7,264 nucleotides of DNA from Pseudomonadota bacterium (lineage in GTDB: Bacteria; Pseudomonadota; Alphaproteobacteria; Rhizobiales; Rhizobiaceae). Shown here in pieces: positions 1 through 5,736 of the stretch. The translations under genes were made by a program, and so were the position numbers. Position 1 is the first letter of the stretch, and every line of letters begins with the position of its first letter. The notes under the pieces are model-generated. The model made no database searches and was not told where the DNA came from. It worked only from the letters and a program-made list of their open reading frames with translations. Location: positions 1-7,264 of the forward strand of contig JAEYTV010000590.1 in NCBI GenBank assembly GCA_023433855.1. Reading direction: 5' to 3'.

Positions 1-207
1 ATCCGGAGTAAGGTCGGGCGTATTTCCAAGCCCCCGCCCATGGTACTGACGGCCAACATCGAAGCGTGGGTGCGATGGGCAATGGCGGCGGTAGCGATGG
101 GGGTCATGTTCAGGCTCCAGAGGTCACAGCAGGCACAGCGGATCGGGGGCCGGAAATGGCCGAGGGGAGATCAGAGCTGTATGCGTATCATCCTGAACAT
201 GATCTAG
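1..207 (+). CDS. Possible 3' end of an unrecognised gene entering from the left edge
   Basis: Frame 1 is open from the first base to a TAG at 205-207 (68 codons) and could be the C-terminal end of a gene that begins outside the window. It has an internal ATG at 40. The piece includes a hydrophobic stretch rich in Ala, Met and Val (about codons 25-38), followed by a basic, Arg/Gln-rich tail. Third codon positions in the first half are mostly G or C, as expected of coding DNA in such a genome. I recognise no family, and another frame (66-260, Gly-rich) overlaps it, so this may be non-coding. Confidence is low. Confidence 0.22.
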   Translation: MRSKVGRISKPPPMVLTANIEAWVRWAMAAVAMGVMFRLQRSQQAQRIGGRKWPRGDQSCMRIILNMI

Positions 208-329
208 GTTCTTATCTGGACTTTTCGCAGGAGTCGATCGAAAGAGGCCTAAAAGGTTAATTTCGATGAGAGGTCGAAGACCTTTACTGGCGATCCGTGC
301 GACCCGCGACTGCTTTCGGCCCGGAGCAA
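208..329. other. Gene-free spacer left of the kinase gene
   Basis: No convincing gene is seen here. The only structure is a short inverted repeat, AGGTC-GAA-GACCT (about 271-283). It lies downstream of the minus-strand kinase gene and is followed, on the minus strand, by no T-run, so I do not call it a terminator. Confidence 0.3.
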
Positions 330-863
330 TCATATCGCGACGTCGACTGGGTAAGCTTCGAGAATTAGGTCAACGACATCGTTGATGCTTATGTCTGACG
401 TATCGATCCACGTGCCTATTCGCGGGGTTTCGGCCATAAGGGCTTCGGCAAGGATATCAGGGGGAAACCTTTCGGAATAACCGCTCTTATTTCGCTCGCG
501 ATCCCGCTTTGCCAACGACTGTACGGATGGCGTCAAGACGACAACGCGGGGAGAGAGATCGGTGAGCCGCTCAAGAGCCGACAGAAGATCGCTCCCGATG
601 AGGATGTCTTCATAAATGACCGCGAAGCCGGAATTTGCAAAGCGGCGCACCGCATCCGTGGATAGCTGTTGCCTGAGATGAAGCTGAGCCTTCGCGTCGG
701 CATTGAGGACCGGGCCTATATCGGCTTTGCCGTTGATCATCATACGCAAGAACGCATCGCCTTCGACATATGCCGATCGCACCAACCGCTTGGCGAGGGC
801 CATTGCGACGGTGGATTTGCCTGCCGCCATGGCTCCAGTGATAACAAAAACAGGTGAGGGCAT
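330..863 (-). CDS. Small P-loop kinase / phosphotransferase (AAA_33 or CPT/zeta-toxin-like)
   Basis: A cytoplasmic P-loop NTPase of 177 residues, predicted to move the gamma-phosphate of ATP or GTP to a small molecule. The Walker A motif GAMAAGKST is at residues 10-18, directly after a first beta strand (VFVIT). Asp36 in VEGDAF sits where related kinases keep the catalytic base, and acidic residues in IYEDI (83-87) form a second-strand site. An Arg-rich lid follows the LTPS strand (KRDRERNKSGY, 119-129). Near the C-terminus, GTWIDTSDIS matches the usual end of this fold. Length fits stand-alone AAA_33 or chloramphenicol-phosphotransferase-like proteins. ATG at 863 is the only reasonable start because a stop lies about ten codons upstream in frame, yet no strong Shine-Dalgarno is seen. 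The substrate cannot be told from sequence. No antitoxin partner is adjacent, so a zeta-type toxin role is not supported. The GNAT gene lies 142 nt upstream on the same strand. Confidence 0.85.
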   Translation of the reverse strand: MPSPVFVITGAMAAGKSTVAMALAKRLVRSAYVEGDAFLRMMINGKADIGPVLNADAKAQLHLRQQLSTDAVRRFANSGFAVIYEDILIGSDLLSALERLTDLSPRVVVLTPSVQSLAKRDRERNKSGYSERFPPDILAEALMAETPRIGTWIDTSDISINDVVDLILEAYPVDVAI

Positions 864-1005
864 ACAATCTACGCTTCGTTTCGGACCTCGCGGTTATATC
901 GACTGGCGGACCCGAAGTGAATGGCCGCTCATGGCGCATCACCGTCATGAATTAGGTTGGCACGATTGCGCCTATCAGCAGTCGACGTGACGCCGCGGAT
1001 GACCG

Positions 1006-1503
1006 TCAGGCGTCCTCGAATGCGGCAGCAAAACGCAACTCCCCCTGCGGAACAGCACCACAGAAGACGATCCTTTGGACAAAGTCGGGGTTGAGGTTCT
1101 TGTACGTCATAAGACCGTCACTTTTGAAGCCGAAGCGGCGATAGGGCCCCGGATCGCCTATGAGCGCGACACCGTTTGCACCACGCTGGCGCATGGCTTC
1201 AAGCCCTCTTTCCACAAGGATTCTTCCGATGCCTCCGCGTTGACGATCCGGCTCTACTGCTATGGGACCAAGTCCGAACCATCCTTCATGATCGCCAGCG
1301 ATGGTGACCGGTGAGAACGCCACGTGTCCCACGACTTTCCCATGGTCCTCTACAACTAGCGAGACCGTTAGATCGCCTGCCTCTCGTAGGGACCGGATGA
1401 TCCCCGCTTCAGAGCCATCGCTGTACGGCATCGGTTCAAAAGCCCGTCTCGTCAGGTCATCGATTTGCTCAATGTCTGAGGGTCGCTCATCGCGGACGAT
1501 CAT
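1006..1503 (-). CDS. GNAT-family N-acetyltransferase (YhbS-like)
   Basis: Predicted acetyl-CoA-dependent N-acetyltransferase of 165 residues, cytoplasmic, substrate unknown. The N-terminal strand and helix (MIVRDERPSDIEQIDDLT) are typical of the fold. Motif A is clear: LGPIAVEPDRQRGGIG, with the Q-R-G-G-I-G acetyl-CoA pyrophosphate loop at about residues 88-93. The later GDPGPYRRFGF segment is characteristic of the YhbS-like subgroup, which usually reads GDP-x-YY-x-RFGF. I chose the ATG at 1503 because the protein then begins as family members do and GGAG sits 8 nt before it. An in-frame ATG at 1533 would add ten residues and has a more distant AAGGGGG. The gene may be transcribed with the downstream kinase gene, although the 142-nt gap allows separate promoters. 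The family ranges from antibiotic to protein acetylation, so no substrate is claimed. Confidence 0.9.
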   Translation of the reverse strand: MIVRDERPSDIEQIDDLTRRAFEPMPYSDGSEAGIIRSLREAGDLTVSLVVEDHGKVVGHVAFSPVTIAGDHEGWFGLGPIAVEPDRQRGGIGRILVERGLEAMRQRGANGVALIGDPGPYRRFGFKSDGLMTYKNLNPDFVQRIVFCGAVPQGELRFAAAFEDA

Positions 1504-1685
1504 ATGTGAGGCTCCAGCTTCGATTTCGCGCATGAATACATATCATCCCCCTTGCCTTATACCCTTCTTCGCGCCTTTGCCCGCACATTCGCTCTTTCCA
1601 CTGTTCGCTTTTTCCCGAGACGCGATGATGGATGTTAGCGTTTGATGGCGGCGGAGAGCATCCGGTTTAACAGCCGATAGACGTG

Positions 1686-2090
1686 TCACCGCGCTTGGAC
1701 CAGCTTCCAGCCATTCCCGAAAGGATCTCGGAAGCTTGCGTCCACAGAGCCATGACGGACAATTGGCTCCTGCACGAACTCGACGCCGCGGCTGCCCATC
1801 TTCTCGAAGGCTGCCTGAACGTCTTTGACGACGAGAACGAGCGGCGGCATCGCCCCCTTGGCTACCGCTTCTTGTAGACCTTGCGCGGTTGCCTCATCGA
1901 CCATGGGCGGCTGGGGGCGAAACAGCCCGAGCTGGAAATCCTCCTGGCCCGGGTGCTGGACCGTCAGCCAGCGAAAGTTCCCATTACGAGCATCCGTATG
2001 GACGCGAAAGCCAAGTTTATCGACGTAGAATTTTAGAGCCTCATCCTGATCATGGACGTAGACGCCAACGACCTGAATACCATTTTCCAT
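1686..2090 (-). CDS. VOC-superfamily (glyoxalase/bleomycin-resistance fold) protein, AraC-linked
   Basis: A 134-residue single-domain VOC protein with the two beta-alpha-beta-beta-beta halves expected. The first half holds VVGVYVHDQDEALKFYVDKL, with His13 at the usual first metal-ligand position. The second begins near MPPLVLVVKDVQAAFEKM and ends in DPFGNGWKLV. In many VOC enzymes the last strand carries a metal-binding Glu (as in GNxxEL); here the matching residue looks like Lys, so catalytic metal binding is uncertain and a binding or sequestration role is possible. Start: ATG at 2090, because GGAGG lies exactly 5 nt upstream; an in-frame ATG at 2102 would place that ribosome site inside the coding sequence. 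It lies 14 nt behind the AraC-type regulator, so the two are very likely co-transcribed. AraC-VOC pairs of this type are common in soil bacteria; the ligand is not known. Confidence 0.9.
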   Translation of the reverse strand: MENGIQVVGVYVHDQDEALKFYVDKLGFRVHTDARNGNFRWLTVQHPGQEDFQLGLFRPQPPMVDEATAQGLQEAVAKGAMPPLVLVVKDVQAAFEKMGSRGVEFVQEPIVRHGSVDASFRDPFGNGWKLVQAR

Positions 2091-2095
2091 GAGAA

Positions 2096-2100
2096 CCTCC
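2096..2100 (-). promoter_or_regulatory. Ribosome binding site GGAGG for the VOC gene
   Basis: GGAGG on the minus strand, 5 nt before ATG 2090 and only 4 nt after the AraC stop codon (2105-2107). It decides the start at 2090 over the in-frame ATG at 2102 and would let ribosomes finishing the regulator restart on the VOC gene. Confidence 0.75.
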
Positions 2101-2104
2101 ATTT

Positions 2105-2599
2105 TCAGGCGTTCTGTCTAACGCCTTTCGCCAGACGACGCTTCTCCGAAACTGCGGTCTTGAGATGCGGCCGTTGCGCAGCACTCACGAAGCAGTTGGG
2201 CACCAAGAAAAGTGCCTGATCATGGACCCTCAGTCGACGGCGCAGGGATGTCGGCTTTTCGCCCATGATGTCGCGGAATGTACGGCCGAAGGTACCAATA
2301 CTCTCCCATCCCAACTGCATCGCTATGTCTATGACAGGGAGCTCCGTCTCCCTCAGCAGGGCGGCGGCACGTTCGACCCGCCGCGTGAGCAGGTAGCGAT
2401 GCGGGGGAACGCCGAACGCATCACGGAATGATCGAGCGAAGTGCGCTTCAGACACGCCGCTGACGTTTGCAAGTTGGGAGACAGTCCACGCCTGGTGCGG
2501 TTCCACGTCCATCCGATCTTTCGCCCGCAGCAAGCGCCGAAGCAATTGGAATCTTTTGTTCACCGTCGTCTCCGTCCCATTCAGGAGGCGTGTCTTCAT
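2105..2599 (-). CDS. Short AraC-family transcriptional regulator (DNA-binding domain only)
   Basis: A 164-residue regulator made almost only of the two-helix-turn-helix AraC/XylS domain (HTH_18). The first HTH is around WTVSQLANVSGVSEAHFARSF and the second around LPVIDIAMQLGWESIGTFGR, followed by TFRDIMGEKP, the expected tail of the domain. There is no ligand-binding N-terminal domain; about 25 residues precede the first HTH, beginning near LLNGTETTVNKRFQLL. A basic C-terminal tail of about 45 residues follows and has no obvious role. Start is uncertain: ATG 2599 has GAGG only 2 nt upstream, whereas GTG 2638 or TTG 2641 lie behind AGGG and would add 13-14 residues. It precedes the VOC gene by 14 nt and most likely controls that operon and itself. 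A palindrome at 2688-2700 upstream may be its site. Such short AraC proteins may need the VOC protein or another partner to sense a ligand; that is inference. Confidence 0.9.
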   Translation of the reverse strand: MKTRLLNGTETTVNKRFQLLRRLLRAKDRMDVEPHQAWTVSQLANVSGVSEAHFARSFRDAFGVPPHRYLLTRRVERAAALLRETELPVIDIAMQLGWESIGTFGRTFRDIMGEKPTSLRRRLRVHDQALFLVPNCFVSAAQRPHLKTAVSEKRRLAKGVRQNA

Positions 2600-2687
2600 G
2601 GCCTCATTAAACAGGTCTGGACACTGCAGGCAAGGCACCAAAGCGCACCCTAAAGCCCGTTTAGATGTATCTTGTGCGAGATCTTAA

Positions 2688-2700
2688 GGTCGCTGCGACC
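2688..2700. promoter_or_regulatory. Perfect palindrome upstream of the AraC-VOC operon
   Basis: GGTCGC-T-GCGACC, two 6-bp arms around one base, 88 bp before the ATG at 2599 and 46 bp before the TTG at 2641. It lies in the 253-bp space between two minus-strand genes, where the AraC-VOC promoter must be. It could be an operator. AraC proteins more often bind direct repeats, so binding by another regulator, or chance, is possible. Confidence 0.3.
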
Positions 2701-2802
2701 GTTAGATGACGCCTGTCAGCACATCGCGGTCATGTGGGATTGCCCAGGGGAATTAGTTGTTCAATGATGCTGATCATCGCAAACGGCAAAGGGAATCGAT
2801 TT

Positions 2803-2830
2803 AGCGGACCGCTGCTGGCGCTTCTGCGCC
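2803..2830 (-). terminator. Two adjacent hairpins downstream of the second VOC gene
   Basis: Going downstream from the VOC stop (2853) on the minus strand, there is GGCGC-AGAA-GCGCC (2830-2817), then AGCGG-T-CCGCT (2813-2803). The first is a GC-rich 5-bp stem with a 4-nt loop. No run of T follows, so a factor-independent terminator is only a possibility; the structure could equally slow the polymerase or protect the 3' end of the message. Confidence 0.25.
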
Positions 2831-2852
2831 CGGACTCCAGAGCATTTTCTAG

Positions 2853-3278
2853 CTACTGAGGGAGAGAAGCAGCGTCGTACATGGATGCGAACTCGGCGGT
2901 CGGCGGGATCGGCTTGATGACATCGATTAGGACGCCATTGGGATCGGCAGTAATGAAATGCCGTTGCCCGAAGTCCTCATCACGAAGTTCGAGACGAATG
3001 GGAAGACCGGAAGCCTTAATCCGCTCATACACGCCGTCAACGTCTTCAACCTCGAAATTGAGCAACAACCCGGAGGCGGTGCCACGGGAGCCATCGGGAA
3101 TCGTACCATGACTTCCCTGGAGAACGGCTAGAGCTACATGTTCGCTCTCCTGCGCTTGCAGGTGAACGTACCAGTCGGCGGAAAACAACGGCTCGAAACC
3201 GAAGTGGTTCACATAGAAACGGGCGGTTGCGGCAACATCATCCGTCATGATGACAGGGTAGTAGCTGGTAATCCTCAT
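2853..3278 (-). CDS. VOC-superfamily protein, divergent from a TetR repressor
   Basis: A 141-residue single-domain VOC protein. The first half opens with [23 protein letters not shown], typical of the fold. The middle has [21 protein letters not shown], starting the second half, and the last strand reads [17 protein letters not shown]. The DPNG turn is diagnostic, but Asp rather than Glu stands at the usual last metal-ligand place and the first-strand ligand is not an obvious His. It may therefore bind a hydrophobic compound rather than catalyse. Start: ATG 3278 with GAGGAG (3287-3292) 8 nt upstream. It is only distantly like the other VOC protein here, so not a recent duplicate. It is read away from the TetR gene across 81 bp that contain likely TetR operators, so it is the best candidate target of that repressor. 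Confidence 0.9.
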   Translation of the reverse strand: MRITSYYPVIMTDDVAATARFYVNHFGFEPLFSADWYVHLQAQESEHVALAVLQGSHGTIPDGSRGTASGLLLNFEVEDVDGVYERIKASGLPIRLELRDEDFGQRHFITADPNGVLIDVIKPIPPTAEFASMYDAASLPQ

Positions 3279-3305
3279 CGCTATCGCTCCTCACGAAATC
3301 ATGTT

Positions 3306-3322
3306 ACATTCAGGCTGAATGT
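3306..3322. promoter_or_regulatory. Probable TetR operator 1 (perfect 17-bp palindrome)
   Basis: ACATTCAG-G-CTGAATGT: two perfect 8-bp arms around one base, in the middle of the gap between the VOC and TetR genes. Size, symmetry and place are those of a TetR-family operator; the outer ACAT...ATGT bases are like known TetR-family sites such as that of AcrR. Binding here would be expected to block both divergent promoters. Confidence 0.65.
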
Positions 3323-3330
3323 TTTTAGAT

Positions 3331-3347
3331 GCATTCTGTTTGTATGT
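3331..3347. promoter_or_regulatory. Probable TetR operator 2 (degenerate copy)
   Basis: GCATTCTGTTTGTATGT matches operator 1 at 12 of 17 positions, keeping the outer CATTC and ATGT parts. It begins 25 bp after operator 1 and ends 3 bp before the TetR ribosome binding site. It fits a weaker second site used for autoregulation. This is a resemblance by eye; it could be partly chance. Confidence 0.4.
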
Positions 3348-3350
3348 AAA

Positions 3351-3355
3351 GGAGG
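3351..3355 (+). promoter_or_regulatory. Ribosome binding site GGAGG that fixes the TetR start
   Basis: GGAGG with a 4-nt spacer before TTG at 3360. The reading frame stays open upstream to an ATG at 3138, but that extension would run antisense through the VOC gene and across the operators. This site therefore decides for the TTG start. Confidence 0.7.
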
Positions 3356-3359
3356 GGCT

Positions 3360-3926
3360 TTGGCGAGAAGTAATAAGGAGCGGACGGAAGCGACGCGAAA
3401 TGCTCTTCTCGACTCCGCAAGAGAGCTCTTCGTGAGTAAGGGCTATGCCGACACCGCAACCCCAGACATCGCCGCCTTAGCAAAGGTCACGCGAGGTGCC
3501 CTCTACCACCACTTCCCTGACAAGAAGGCATTGTTTCGGGCAGTTGCTCAGAGGGAGAGTTCTGCTGTCGCTGCCGAAATTGAGAGACGCTCCTCCCTCG
3601 CATCGCACCCGCGTGACGCTCTGCTTGAAGGAGCATCGGCATACTTTGATGCCATGGGCGTGCCGGGACGTACGAGACTGCTGCTGGTGGAAGCGCCAGC
3701 GGTGATTTACGAGGATAAGGCTGAAGACACGCTGAAAAGGGGGCTGTCCGAGCTTCTGGGGCAGTCGAGCGTGTTGAATCTTGTCGATCCCCTCACGCTG
3801 ATGCTCTCGGCCGCCTTCGATCGCGCTGCATTGCAGGTGGAGAGAGGAGCCGATCGCCAACAGCTTCAGCAAGCTATAATGGCGCTGATCGACGGCCTGT
3901 CAGCTTATGGCGCTGCAGAATCATGA
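3360..3926 (+). CDS. TetR/AcrR-family transcriptional repressor
   Basis: A 188-residue one-component repressor. The N-terminal TetR domain is textbook: TRNALLDSARELFVSKGYADT (about residues 12-32), then the HTH in TPDIAALAKVTRGALYHHFPDKKALFRAV (34-62), with the highly conserved LYHHF recognition segment. Residues from about 75 on form the helical ligand-binding and dimer domain, here with ALLEGASAYFDAM and an acidic EAPAVIYED segment. Start: TTG at 3360 behind GGAGG; the longer frame from 3138 is rejected. It is divergent from the VOC gene at 2853-3278, with one perfect and one degenerate palindrome between them, so it probably represses that gene and itself until a small ligand is bound. A possible decayed membrane-protein frame begins at 3907, overlapping its 3' end by 20 nt. 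The inducer is unknown. Confidence 0.93.
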   Translation: MARSNKERTEATRNALLDSARELFVSKGYADTATPDIAALAKVTRGALYHHFPDKKALFRAVAQRESSAVAAEIERRSSLASHPRDALLEGASAYFDAMGVPGRTRLLLVEAPAVIYEDKAEDTLKRGLSELLGQSSVLNLVDPLTLMLSAAFDRAALQVERGADRQQLQQAIMALIDGLSAYGAAES

Positions 3927-4193
3927 ACTGTTCCGGCTGGTCATCGCGATAGGCCTCATGACGGCGTGTTCATCGTGGCGGCGGCACTGGCAGGGTTCGA
4001 ACTGGCGCTGGCGCATAACCTCTGGTTCGTCCTCGGCATGAGCCCGCTCTAGGCAAGTGGTTCATGTTGCCCTTTGTCATCGCGGCGTCAGTGGGCCGCC
4101 CTATGGCGGCTGTTTCGCCACCCGCTTCGCCTTATGGCTCGTGGCGACGCCGTCCATGGCGGTATGGCCCTCGCAGTCTACAGCATCGCTTAA
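3907..4193 (+). pseudogene. Possible decayed membrane-protein gene after the TetR gene
   Basis: No intact gene is here, but coding-like hydrophobic pieces continue from frame to frame. Frame 1 from ATG 3907 (overlapping the TetR end) reads MALQNHELFRLVIAIGLMTA. A shift near 3963 leads to frame 3, GVFIVAAALAGFELALAHNL and on to WFVLGMSPL, ending at TAG 4050-4052. Frame 2 from 4052 then continues GKWFMLPFVIAASVGRP. After about 4100 either frame 1 (FALWLVATPSMAV) or frame 3 (VHGGMALAVYSIA, ending TAA 4191-4193) looks coding. Joined together, these would give a small protein with two or three membrane segments. I do not recognise the family, and at least two shifts are needed, so this may be overreading of GC-rich sequence. 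Confidence 0.32.
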
Positions 4194-4671
4194 GCTGACT
4201 TTGCCCATGACGGTGCACCACTACTTGAGCATGCCACCGACACGAAGTCGAGGAAGGGAGGAGAAGGACGATCGGTGATCGGCTCGAATGACCGGTGTTG
4301 GCGCTTTGCGGACGAAGCGCAATGACAGCTACCTCGCAACGTTTTCACTAACCCGGTCAATGTCAGCGGCATTATGGAATGGCGACCTGATTTTCTGTTT
4401 CAATTCAGAACCGTAAGTCACTTTTGGTGGTCTTTGCTACCTCATGCCGGAAAAGCTCATGAGAGCGGACTGAAGGCACTACACGTCAGCACACGTCGCC
4501 CTTGTTGGACGATCAGATAGTGGCTACCGGCATCCGACAGACGCATCGCCAGATACTTGGAAATCAGAAAGAACCCCTGAAAAGAAGGCAATAGCCTAAT
4601 CCTCGGGCGTGTGCAGGGCATTTCGTGAGGGCGAGCGCTTGTTTCTCTCATGGCATGCTAGGTCGTTTCGC
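4194..4671. other. Gene-free region before the broken transporter gene
   Basis: About 480 bp with no gene I can support. Short open frames occur on both strands, including 4457-4651 on the minus strand, but none shows a family motif, a ribosome binding site or coding-like codon use. A weak inverted repeat (TTCTG/CAGAA, about 4394-4411) is the only local structure. YeiH transporters are often next to a LysR-type regulator, and I looked for remains of one here without finding any. Confidence 0.4.
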
Positions 4672-5447
4672 ATGAAGGAACTGATATTCGACACGATCGC
4701 CGTCCGAGCCCGGGAAATCTGGCACAGGTATTTCCGGGGCGTGGCGGTGTCCGTCCTCATCGCGCTCGCCGCCGCGTTTCTTTCGGAGCACTACGGTGCG
4801 CCTGCGATGTTCCTGGCGATCCTGATCGGCCTCGCCCTGCCTTCCTGTCGGATGATCCCGATACCGCTACTGGCCTCGAGTTCGCGTCCCGCAGCTTTCT
4901 TCGGATCGGGGTTGCTCTACTCGGAGTCCGCATAAGCGCGACAATGATCGGAGAACTCGGTTTCGGCCTGATACTGATCGTCCTGGCCGCAATGGGAGCA
5001 ACGCTGGCCTTCGGCTTCCTGTCCTCCCGGCTTCTTGGCCAGGATGCGCCGTTCGGGGCCCTGACTGGAGGAGCCGTTGTGATCTGCGGGGCGTCAGCGG
5101 CGATGCCGATCGCGGCGGTCCTCGGACGTTCGCGTTCGGAGGAGGCGGAACGGGAACTGGCCTTCGTCGTCATCGGAATCACCATGCTCTCGACCATCGC
5201 CATGATCCTCTATCCCATCATCGCGACCATGATCGGGCTCTCCGATCTCGCGACAGGAATATTTCTGGAAGCGACGATTCACGATGTCGCTCAGGTCGCG
5301 GGCGCAGGCTTCTCGGTCAGTCCAGCGGCCGCCGAAACCGCGATCTTCGTCAAGCTGATCCGCGTCAGCATGCTGGCACCCATCGTGTTTTTGAGCGCCA
5401 TGCTCTTCAGCAGAGACCGGGCGGGCGGAAAGTCACCGGGCCGTTGA
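4672..5447 (+). pseudogene. yeiH: YeiH-family (UPF0324) membrane transporter gene, frameshifted and 3'-truncated
   Basis: Recognisable as the YeiH/TIGR00698 family of inner-membrane proteins, annotated as putative sulfate exporters. Frame 1 from ATG 4672 gives the N-terminus and first membrane helices (VSVLIALAAAFLS, GAPAMFLAILIGLAL) but then runs to TAA 4933-4935. The homology continues in frame 3 from 4842 (FLSDDPDTATGLEFASRSFL) through RIGVALLGVRI, LTGGAVVICGASAA, MLSTIAMILYP and FLEATIHDVAQVAGAG, all family hallmarks. One base is missing near 4840-4841, where the family would have Leu-His/Asn-Phe-Leu. The rebuilt protein would be about 258 residues against roughly 330-350 for the family, so the last helices are absent. 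The stop at 5445-5447 lies in foreign sequence, the antisense of a galE start. The ATG 4944 fragment alone could be translated, but a working transporter is unlikely. Confidence 0.85.
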
Positions 5448-5550
5448 CGAGATTGGCGTATGCGATCGGCCCGTGGCCGCGGGCGGCGAGCTCTCTGCAG
5501 ACATGGGAGCTAATGTAGCCAGCGCCGCCGGTGACAAGAATGTTATTCAT
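5407..5550 (-). pseudogene. galE: 5' remnant of a UDP-glucose 4-epimerase gene (galE/exoB-like)
   Basis: From ATG 5550 on the minus strand the frame reads MNNILVTGGAGYISSHVC, then RELAARGHGPIAYANLVNG: the start of an extended short-chain dehydrogenase, with the NAD-binding TGGAGYIxSH and the YxNLVNG segment typical of rhizobial GalE/ExoB. Intact proteins are about 330 residues; here similarity ends after about 37 codons (near 5440) and the frame stops at 5407-5409 inside sequence that belongs to the opposite yeiH remnant. The third Gly of the GxxGxxG loop is Ser (GYIS for GYIG) and the usual Asp of YDNLVNG is Ala, as expected of an unconstrained remnant. GGAG with 6-nt spacing still precedes the ATG. 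Epimerases of this family make UDP-galactose for exopolysaccharide, which fits the neighbouring GH26 genes. Confidence 0.8.
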
Positions 5551-5586
5551 CCTGGGCTCCGGCGTTCTCGGTGGGAGTGAATTTGG

Positions 5587-5612
5587 ATTATATCAACAGT
5601 CGGTGATATAAT
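5587..5612. promoter_or_regulatory. 26-bp inverted repeat with TATAAT on both strands; possible two-way promoter/operator
   Basis: ATTATATC, then 10 bp, then GATATAAT: perfect 8-bp arms in the gap between the galE remnant and the GH26 gene. The right arm gives TATAAT at 5607-5612 reading right; the left arm gives TATAAT at 5592-5587 reading left. Reading right, TTGGAT at 5583-5588 with an 18-bp spacer could act as a poor -35. The leftward -10 lies 37 bp before the galE ATG. It may be a divergent promoter, an operator, or both. Confidence 0.45.
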
Positions 5613-5736
5613 AGATTGTTGACCGGATCGCCAGCCGGGCGGCAGGCACGATCGTGATCGAGAAGCGTTGGACCAGGGCGGCATTCTCTCACTGACGATG
5701 AGAAGTACTGGCCGGTCCCCGCGAGGAGAAATGGTA
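5613..5736 (+). promoter_or_regulatory. 5' leader of the GH26 gene with ribosome binding site
   Basis: This leader of about 120 nt holds a 10-bp palindrome, CACGATCGTG (5647-5656), and ends with GAGGAG (5723-5728), 8 nt before ATG 5737. GAGGAG is too close (2 nt) to ATG 5731, so 5737 is the preferred start. The open frame upstream to ATG 5668 has no such site and would place hydrophilic residues before the signal peptide. Confidence 0.45.

Noticed and set aside
330..863. Zeta-toxin / toxin-antitoxin reading of the P-loop kinase
   Set aside because: No small antitoxin gene is adjacent, and the sequence fits ordinary small phosphotransferases equally well.
3138..3359. 74-codon N-terminal extension of the TetR frame
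   Set aside because: It runs antisense through the VOC gene and over the operators; the TTG at 3360 has a strong GGAGG and gives the standard TetR length.
4457..4651. 64-residue minus-strand frame before yeiH
   Set aside because: No motif, ribosome site or family resemblance; no sign of the LysR-type regulator that might be expected there.
4757..5203. 148-residue Arg/Ser/Pro-rich minus-strand frame
   Set aside because: Low-complexity shadow of the yeiH coding strand.
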